NCBI RefSeq assembly: GCF_026151205.1
Contig: NW_026971902.1
Span: 1-20,630 of the forward strand
Length of the DNA stretch: 20,630 nucleotides
Direction: 5' to 3'
From: Bolinopsis microptera
Lineage: Eukaryota > Ctenophora > Tentaculata > Lobata > Bolinopsidae
Part shown: in pieces, positions 10,111 through 17,018 of the stretch
How positions within the stretch are numbered: the stretch's first letter is position 1
Layout: each line of letters begins with the position of its first letter
The notes under the pieces: generated by a model
Database searches by the model: none
Seen by the model: the letters and a program-made list of their open reading frames with translations, nothing else
What the model was told of the DNA's origin: nothing
Translations under genes and position numbers: made by a program

Positions 10111-10150
10111 TTAAAGTGAAACATCAGCTTTTAAAGTGAAACATCAGCTT
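10111..10150. repeat. Perfect 20-bp tandem duplication
   Basis: TTAAAGTGAAACATCAGCTT occurs twice back to back, with a third partial AAGTGAAACAT at about 10160. It lies just 3' of the stop codon of the proximal CBS-like terminal exon on the minus strand. Confidence 0.92.
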
Positions 10151-10185
10151 TCACAAAAAAAGTGAAACATACTCAGATCACGGCA

Positions 10186-10358
10186 TCACGACTCATTATC
10201 ACATGACTTTAAACTTTCGACATCTGATCCGACGGTTTTATCATCTGATACCCCGTTGGTATAAAGGTGAGGTCCAGCTATGATGTAAGCTAACAGGTGG
10301 GAGGCGGTGACAGTACCAATGTACATTTCACGTGGTGCAGGTTTGCCGTCATCCTCGT
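10186..10358 (-). CDS. CBS-like gene, proximal alternative terminal exon (A)
   Basis: After the acceptor AATTTTCAG the minus strand reads, in the phase set by exon 12578-12662, Y then EDDGKPAPREMYIGTVTASH and LLAYIIAGP. A polar tail of about 27 residues follows to TGA (10186-10188). It aligns position by position with the distal exon (DDDGVHTEKQIVFGILSRSD / IVHYLM): same splice phase, same DDG entry, same strand-helix layout, but clearly diverged residues. GTVTASHLLAYI is a typical CBS-motif end. The two exons therefore look like duplicated, interchangeable last exons giving different C-terminal halves of the final CBS motif. Alternatively the distal exon belongs to a decayed or tandem paralogue. 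The intron from the shared exon would be 2,219 nt. Confidence 0.7.
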
Positions 10359-10425
10359 CTGAAAATTACTACAAATGAACTCTTACATCTTACTATATAT
10401 AAAGCGAGACGATATGTATATTAAT

Positions 10426-10442
10426 AATATATATATATATAT
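10426..10442. repeat. (AT)n microsatellite
   Basis: Uninterrupted alternating AT within the putative intron. Confidence 0.9.
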
Positions 10443-10559
10443 GTTTATCCGTACCATTTTACTGACGCCACGGCATCAACTTTAACGCGACTTTCCCTGA
10501 TGCGGGACAGGGATATATGGAAGGGGTTATCTGGCGTAGATCGGACTTAGTTCCGACAT

Positions 10560-10655
10560 ATTAGTAGTAGTAGTAGTAGTTACATACTATAAAATTACAT
10601 ACTATTAACTTACATACTATTAACTTAGATACTAATAACTTACATACTGTAAACT
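10560..10655. repeat. (AGT)n and 15-17-bp degenerate tandem repeat
   Basis: About six TAG/AGT triplets are followed by five variants of TTACATACTATTAAC (at about 10580, 10594, 10609, 10625 and 10638), each with small changes. Confidence 0.8.
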
Positions 10656-11227
10656 TTTATTTCTCTAAAGTGATCGAAATAATAAATAAAAATGTAAATT
10701 ATGGAAGTTTCGCTAAGAAAGTCTAATAGAACACTTCGTGAAATTTGATCAGAATAAAAATACAATTTTGAAGAATTTAATTATGACTCATCTTAGAGAC
10801 CATCATGAGTCTATAAACTTACTACAAGCCAAACTCCTTATATTCTACAATATTGTTGTTTATCCATTTTAACTTGCTCCTAATACAAGTAGTCATGGTT
10901 TGTACGCATTGTCTGGGCGGCATGTCTGCAGCGAATTACGTCAAACAAATATATTTAACCAGCGCTTCTATGAAAATGTAATTCACTTCATTTCACGGGA
11001 CAAATTAATGCCACATGTTTTTCTGAGAAATTGAGTTACCGAACTTATCAGTGTACATTTATGACTTAGCTGATTCTGGATAAAATAACGCTTTCAAGTC
11101 CGATCTCTGAATAATTAAGACAGGATTAATATTGAATTTGTCTGACCGCTAGAGGGAGTTAGTATAGTATTTCATACCCAATGCTCGGTGAGGATGACGT
11201 ATTAAAAACCGGTTGGGTTATAAATAC

Positions 11228-11254
11228 ACCTGTGTAAGAGCAGGTTACACAGGT
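11228..11254. repeat. Short perfect hairpin
   Basis: ACCTGTGTAA (11228-11237) faces TTACACAGGT (11245-11254) across a 7-nt loop. It could be an isolated palindrome. There is no T-tract that would suggest a terminator, and none is expected here. Confidence 0.7.
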
Positions 11255-11459
11255 AACTAGAGTCTTTAGTCTCTAGGGGAAATAATAATCCTACCCTCTC
11301 TGCTCTACAATTGTTTCCTTTCATGGTAAACCTTCTAAGTTTTAATAGTTCTTTTTCTTAAGCTTACATCTTTTATACCAGAAGATATAAATGAGGTAAA
11401 TAAATTACTCTGATGTTGTCTTTTCTTATTATTAAATAGTCAAAGATATCTTTTGAGAC

Positions 11460-11711
11460 AAAAATGTAGGGGTACAAGTCCGGATGGTAGCAAAGAACCA
11501 AAAATGTAGGGGTACATTTTCCGGATGGTAGCAAAGAACCAAAAATGTAGGGGTACATTTTTCGGATGGTAGCAAAGAACCAAAAATGTAGGGGTACATT
11601 TTCCGGATGGTAGCAAAGAACCAAAAATGTAGGGGTACATTTTTCGGATGGTAGCAAAGAACCAAAAATGTAGGGGTACATTTTCCGGATGGTAGCAAAG
11701 AACCAAAAATG
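11460..11711. repeat. 41-bp minisatellite with 82-bp higher-order period
   Basis: AAAATGTAGGGGTAC recurs at 11461, 11501, 11542, 11583, 11624 and 11665, with a truncated copy at 11706. The unit also contains CGGATGGTAGCAAAGAACC. From the second copy on, units alternate between ATTTTCCGG and ATTTTTCGG, so the real amplification unit is a dimer of 82 bp. All three minus-strand frames are open, giving a 41-residue peptide cycle. This follows from a stop-free unit not divisible by three and is not evidence of coding. Confidence 0.95.
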
Positions 11712-12577
11712 GTCCATCTTATTTTTAAAACACTCGATCAGACAGTAACCACGTAAATGTAGATAGAATAGTGATATAGGGTGATATAGGAACTAGTCAT
11801 GAATTACACTTGAAGATTTGTGAAATGTTTGAAATTGTAGCTTCCACATTTCTTAGACCAGTTAAATTCGTTTACACACATAACAGCTAGTTTATAGAAA
11901 ATGAAATTAACATCCTAACTCTAACTGGATTCCTCTCTTTTGTTGAAGCTCACTAATATTAATAATTTGACAAAAGTCTGAATACGTCTGTACCATATTA
12001 TAAGCTACTAGCTACAAAGTGTTGCATATTTGTGAATACGTCTGTACCATATTATAAGCTACTAGCTACTAGGTGTTGCATATTTGTGAGGTGGTAAGAA
12101 ACACGTGGACTCTACTTTATTTGAACCACGAACTAACAAACCTGAGAATGTTCACATTTAAGTTGGTTTGGTTATAATAAACCAGGATTACCATGTTTAA
12201 TTATATTGCACAAAGAAAGTCCACTGAACTAAGCTAACGTTTTCTAACTGGCAAGCTTTCAGCAGGGTTATTGTTGACCATGCAATAATTACTATTAGTA
12301 TAATAAATAAATAAATTCTAACATTTATTACACGCTTCGACATTAAAATATACCCGACAAAGATGTACATTTAAGTCATTCAAGCGAGACTTAGTGTTGA
12401 AATACCAAGATTATGGACTTTTTTATCAGTTCAGATTTTATGAACAAATATTTGTATGAAGTTACCAAAATTATTATGATTATAACTATGTATAATTAAT
12501 ATGATCATAATTAATGTAATAGCATAATTACTATTAGTATGATTGGTGTAATTTATAGTATTATAAGTATTACTCAC
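11712..12577. other. Putative intron sequence
   Basis: AT-rich with no exon recognised. It contains the 54-bp tandem duplication at 11980-12087 and AT-rich ATTACTATTAGTAT words at about 12288 and 12527. Confidence 0.45.
11980..12087. repeat. 54-bp tandem duplication
   Basis: GAATACGTCTGTACCATATT starts at 11980 and again at 12034, and the copies differ at only a few bases (GCTACAAAGTG versus GCTACTAGGTG). The near-identity indicates a recent event. Confidence 0.93.
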
Positions 12578-12662
12578 AGTACTGCCACCCTTTGGTAACG
12601 ATGACGAAGTGATCGTGGTCCAACATCTTAGAAACTACAGCCAGAGATGTATCCACAGAAAC
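12578..12662 (-). CDS. CBS-like gene, shared internal exon
   Basis: An 85-nt exon on the minus strand between acceptor TTCTCGCAG and donor ACT|GTGAGTA. It reads VSVDTSLAVVSKMLDHDHFV then IVTKGWQY, and leaves one T for the next exon. This is the start of the last CBS motif: a strand, the helix S-L-x-x-V-S-K-M-L and the DHF-V-I-V strand. It resembles the L-x-x-DHF-A-L-V-V-x-x-x-Q-Y segment near the C-terminus of animal cystathionine beta-synthase. Joined to either terminal exon (10186-10358 or 8575-8711) it gives an uninterrupted frame through a complete CBS motif with QYY[ED]DDG at the junction. The catalytic pyridoxal-phosphate domain and earlier exons must lie to the right, beyond FB-2 and the window. 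Assignment to cystathionine beta-synthase rather than another CBS-motif protein is likely but rests on a short segment. Confidence 0.75.
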
Positions 12663-12668
12663 CTGCGA

Positions 12669-12738
12669 GAATTACGTCATGTTACGTCATACTACGCCAT
12701 TTAACGTCATACTACACCATGTTACGTCATGATACGTA
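12669..12738. repeat. 10-bp minisatellite of ACGTCAT units
   Basis: Seven consecutive decamers: ATTACGTCAT, GTTACGTCAT, ACTACGCCAT, TTAACGTCAT, ACTACACCAT, GTTACGTCAT, GATACGTACG. It lies immediately 5' of the shared CBS-like exon on the minus strand, overlapping where its branch point would be. ACGTCA resembles a CREB/ATF half-site, but position and repetition make chance amplification more likely. Confidence 0.9.
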
Positions 12739-13136
12739 CGCTTCTATTCTATAGTTAAAAGACTTAAAGTTGGCGGTTAATATCGACTACCGAGCAACAT
12801 CTAGTTACTTCTGACAACGTGACGATGTAAACTGTAATTTCAAGTGGTATTATCAGACAACACCCAATCTTTCCGTTAGATAGTAATAACTTGGGTTTCC
12901 ATTTCCGCCCTGACTCAATAATCCGAAAACCGTTCAGTACGAAGTCCCATTTATGTAGATTTATAATTTATATGGATTTAACCGTTGCAGATTGAGAAAT
13001 GAGAATATAAAAACACAAATCATCAACATGCTGTGTGTCGAGTGAGCCCCAATGATATTACACATGATATTCCCGATCAATAGAACGGTCCTGTTCGACC
13101 TGTTAACACACTCAGCAGTGCACCGTGTTACTTTTA
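12739..13136. other. Putative intron sequence, nothing recognised
   Basis: No exon of the CBS-like gene or other feature could be supported on either strand. Confidence 0.4.
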
Positions 13137-13430
13137 GGCGGCGGCGGTCTGGACGCCAAAATTGGTGGGCGGCGGCGGTATGACTATGAGATATCCAAAC
13201 CGCGGTCTGTGAGGTGTACTGTGTACTGTGTACATTATGGTAATTTGGTTGTGTTACTGATGTATATGAATCGATTTCTTAATATCACTCTACATTGAAG
13301 AACTAATTTATCGTTAACAGAGATGTATTTGTTGATCTGATGGCCAATACCTCAAAGACCGCGGTCTGGGTCAAAATCTCGTGGCGGCGGTCTGGGACAA
13401 AATTTCGCGGCGGTGAATCGCGGTGGTGTA
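13137..13430. repeat. GC-rich GGCGGCGGTCTGG repeat block
   Basis: The word GCGGTCTGG or close variants occurs near 13144, 13202, 13361 and 13388. A roughly 27-bp semi-tandem unit (CGGTCTGGGTCAAAATCTCG / CGGTCTGGGACAAAATTTCG) lies at about 13362-13415. The block contrasts sharply with the AT-rich surroundings. The right side, read inversely, begins CAGAGACGTACACCACCGCG, like an hAT-type terminus. The opposite side (CAGCAGTGCACCGTG near 13112) is only weakly similar and no 8-bp duplication was found, so the element class is unproven. Confidence 0.55.
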
Positions 13431-13798
13431 CGTCTCTGACATTCAGAGTATTCATAGTTAGGGCTGGGATTATTTAAAACAAAATTCGTACTAATATTGT
13501 CACTGGTATTATTGTCACGATATTATTCTTGCAGTTTAAGAGAAAAACAAGCCAATCCTTTTAGAACGCAAGCGTCTTCTTTGTAACTCATAATGTGAAT
13601 TGTGAGCTGTGGATCTAATTTCGGTAAAGTATCTAATCCAGTCCTTATCGCTGGCTAGAATTGATCACGTTATCAACCGACTATACCTTGTGACTACGAC
13701 ACACTGTAACCACGTGCCCGACAAACTAGTGCTGTACCATACCAACACAATATTCAATGTCTTGCGTCCTGTAAAATTGGCATAGCAAAGCATGATAA
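13431..13798. other. Flank before FB-2, nothing recognised
   Basis: No gene or repeat supported. It ends at TAA (13796-13798), the presumed left copy of the FB-2 target duplication, whose partner lies outside the window. Confidence 0.4.
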
Positions 13799-15181
13799 TA
13801 GTAAGGGGAAAAGTGGTCGATTTAAGGGTTCCGTTGGATTTGAATGTTCACAAGGATTTCTTAACGGAATATGGTAGTTAGGACCCCTACGAACATAATT
13901 AGACTTGTTGCCAATTTTGTATCTCAACAGAAACACCACTTTTACCACTTTTTACCACCTTTGTACCACTTTTCTGGTTTGCCAAATATCTTTAGTTGTG
14001 AACGTCGTAGAAGGCTGAAAATTAACCTAGAATGTTTATCTTATCAAGGAGTAAAACTTTTGTATCAAAAATTGTTACATTGGACAATCACCTAATTGGA
14101 TAATTACCAATTAGTTAATCACCAAAAAAAGTGAAAATTTTTTATTGGCTCAAAATGATTGAAATCGTTTGAAACACGGAGAAATGTAGTTTTTAGAAAA
14201 ACTTCAAAAATTTTTCACTCAAAATTTTTTTTCGAGACTTCAAAAAAAAGTTTGAAAATTTGAAAATATTTTTTTCCGCCAAAAGTGATCGAATTGCATG
14301 AAACGTGGATAAAAATGCCTTGCAGAAAAATTTCGGAGATTTTTAGATTGAGGAATACTAAAATCATCAATATTTGAAGTTGGAGTTCAGTAAATCTCGA
14401 CATATTTTAGTAATTAGGAATAGCTTAGCGGAAAGGACTGGACCTGAAAAAGGTTAACCACACAATATTAGAGTTTCATAACTAATTACAATACAGCTTT
14501 ATCAAATTCCACATAAAGAAACAGCACAAAAGGACCATTTAAGATCGAACCGATTTTACCTGCTGTACTATCATTTTATTGATTTCAATGATCAAAACCT
14601 CTGTCAATCTTGCCAATCTATACCGGGTATCTGAATGTACCGGACCTCTTATTTACCTCTATAATTAGACCCAGTTGTGCAAGAAATGCGATTTCTCACA
14701 GGGGTTTCTTTAAACTGTGCACTTTTTATCACTCTCGCAACTCGCAAGAGGCCTGGTATTATAGGGGGGGTATAGGAAGCGAGTGTAAATATACCTTCCA
14801 TCATCCATTGTGGCTTTTTTGTATTGTGAATGCGCATGCCGCTTCGTTTGCTATGCCATATACCTCGAATAACCCCCATATGTCATTGCCAGGGTCGGGA
14901 TAGAGCTGGAGATAGCATTGAAAAGTTGCTAGAAATAGCTAGATTTAGAGTAAACTGGTGGTAGCTGGGTGGTGCTAGCATGGATGTAGCAGAACGTAGC
15001 TACACGGGGTTTCATTGGAGTTGGTTATTTTAATGGCCAAAGAGTGCCGGAACTAAAGTTACTTAAGATTGCAGTTTAGGGGCAGTGTAAACCACGGTGT
15101 AGTCAGGGACACAGAGCTACAGTGCAGGAGTACTGCAAAAGAACAGTGCAAGTGATACAGTCTGCAACAGTAAAACTCCGA
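13799..15181 (+). repeat. FB-2 left arm
   Basis: Near-identical to FB-1 arms, with the tip TAGTAAGGGGAAAAGTGGTC. It retains the segment after the G tract (TATAGGAAGCGAGTG...) that FB-1's left arm lost. The G tract here is only 7 bp (14764-14770). Confidence 0.9.
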
Positions 15182-15759
15182 CGAAGCTAGACTTAGAGTG
15201 AACTGATGGAAGCTGGGTGGTGCTAAAATGGAGGTAGCAGAACGTACTACATGATGAAAACAGGAAAACTAAGGCTGGTTGAGACCTAAAAAGATGTGAA
15301 TCTGTCCTGATAGATCCAGTGAAGAGCGAGTAGCGAAGAGTTTGATCACTAACCTAAAGCTCTAAAGAAGAAGAGGGCTAAAGAGACTCACTTTGATCAA
15401 TAAATCCGGTACGGCAAGGTCTGTAGCCTTGATAAGAAGATACCATGAAGTAATTCATGCAGAAAAGTCGATTTATATAAAGGGTTTCGTTGGATCTAAA
15501 AAGGGTGGGTCAGTCTCTCTGTTTTCATAAGATTCTGATGAAATGCTGTTAAGCTCAGGACGGTGATCTTAATAGGTCGGATAGCTGTATCTGGTTGCTT
15601 CCAGCCCAACCTTGTCGCTTGAAAATAAGTTCTCACCCCACCTCTTCCAAAAATACAGTTACCAGAGCAGGAAACTCTTCTTCCTCCTCTTCTTTCAACA
15701 CAAACACAATCAGGTTCCAGCTACTCTCCTCCTCTGCAGCCACAATCTTATCTCCTTCT
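15182..15759 (+). repeat. FB-2 central loop
   Basis: This 578-bp loop has two internal relics. 15185-15250 is a diverged direct repeat of arm segment 14936-15003 (TAGAGTRAACTGRTGG, AGCTGGGTGGTGCTA). 15462-15500 (AGAAAAGTCGATTTATATAA then AGGGTTTCGTTGGATC) resembles the element's own tip at 13808-13842 with TATAA inserted. The resulting TATATAA (15474-15480) could act as a promoter element, but no reading frame follows it convincingly. Confidence 0.8.
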
Positions 15760-16194
15760 TCGGAGTTTTACTGTTGCAGACTGTATCACTTGCACTGTTC
15801 TTTTGCAGTACTCCTGCACTGTAGCTCTGTGTCCCTGACTACACCGTGGTTTACACTGCCCCTAAACTGCAATCTTAAGTAACTTTAGTTCCGGCACTCT
15901 TTGGCCATTAAAATAACCAACTCCAATGAAACCCCGTGTAGCTACGTTCTGCTACATCCATGCTAGCACCACCCAGCTACCACCAGTTTACTCTAAATCT
16001 AGCTATTTCTAGCAACTTTTCAATGCTATCTCCAGCTCTATCCCGACCCTGGCAATGACATATGGGGGTTATTCGAGGTATATGGCATAGCAAACGAAGC
16101 GGCATGCGCATTCACAATACAAAAAAGCCACAATGGATGATGGAAGGTATATTTACACTCGCTTCCTATACCCCCCCTATAATACCAGGCCTCT
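15760..16194 (-). repeat. FB-2 right arm, inner part
   Basis: Reverse complement of about 14745-15181. It includes a 7-bp C tract (16171-16177) equal in length to the left arm's G tract, and stops at GGCCTCT where the Academ-like element begins. Confidence 0.9.
16192..16194. other. Left target-site duplication TCT of the Academ-like element
   Basis: The left flank GGCC-TCT and right flank TCT-TGCGAG rebuild GGCCTCTTGCGAG, which is exactly the uninterrupted site in FB-1's right arm. The partner copy is at 20104-20106. Confidence 0.85.
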
Positions 16195-16651
16195 TAGTTA
16201 GGGCAAGAATTGCTGTTTAAGGGTCAATCTGTGAACAAATTCGTAACAAAGGTTTGTCTACAGGAATGTGTTGTCCATAGTCCCAGGAACCACCAAAAAA
16301 AACCGTCCAGCTGAAACTTTTGGGCAAAAATTTTTATAGTCATTTTTCTCCAGGAACCCATACGCCCCACCCCTAATATTGGTTATTCGGCTCCCGAAGG
16401 TCTTGAGATCTCCATAGGGGGTGCAAAATGACCGCAATGGCCACATTATGGCAGGCGAATGATAGTTTCAGAACGATTGGGGCTTTATTTTTCGAAATAA
16501 ATGGAATTTTTCGAAAGTTTTCGAAATTTTATTGAAATTTCGAAAAAAATACACCAAATTATTTTTAACGCTTATTTCAAATCTTACTCGGGAAATAACT
16601 TCAATTAACAAATATCAAGGTTAACTAACAAACAACAGATTATTGACCAAC
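16195..16651 (+). repeat. Academ-like left terminal inverted repeat (copy A)
   Basis: Inverse match of 19657-20103, extending through the coding-derived words AACAAACAACAG and ATTGACCAA. Minus-strand AATAAA lies within it. Confidence 0.9.
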
Positions 16652-16926
16652 TGAAAACTTTTGGGCAAAAATTTTTATAGTCATTTTTCTCCAGGAACCC
16701 ATACGCCCCACCCCTAATATTGGTTATTCGGCTCCCGAAGGTCTTGAGATCTGCATAGGGGGTGCAAAATGACCGCAATGGCCACATTATGGCAGGCGAA
16801 TGATAGTTTCAGAACGATTGGAGCTTTATTTTTCGAAATAAATGGAATTTTTCGAAATTTTTCTCAATTTTATTGAAATTTCGAAAAAAAATACACCAAA
16901 TTATTTTTAACGCTTATTTCAAATCT
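16651..16926 (+). repeat. Internal second copy (B) of subterminal repeat
   Basis: CTGAAAACTTTTGGGC... to CGCTTATTTCAAATCT repeats 16311-16584 directly. It is more diverged from the right terminus than copy A is: GATCTGCATAGG versus GATCTCCATAGG, and GATTGGAGC versus GATTGGGGC. It ends where the left-specific interior begins. A minus-strand AATAAA at 16825-16830 could be the gene's poly(A) signal. Confidence 0.88.
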
Positions 16927-17018
16927 ATTTAAAAACTCATCTACAAATAACAAATACAGTTAATCTAAAATGTGTATTCTCAGTAAATACCATGACAATT
17001 ATTAATACACAGTTAATA

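Larger units (their letters stand above)
10359..11459. other. Putative intron with simple repeats
   Basis: No further exon is recognised. It holds an (AT)n run (about 10426-10442), an (AGT)n run (about 10563-10578), degenerate 15-17-bp repeats of TTACATACTATTAAC (about 10579-10655) and a small hairpin at 11228-11254. Confidence 0.6.

Noticed and set aside
11460-11711. CRISPR-like array
   Set aside because: Units are contiguous with no variable spacers, and the sequence is eukaryotic.
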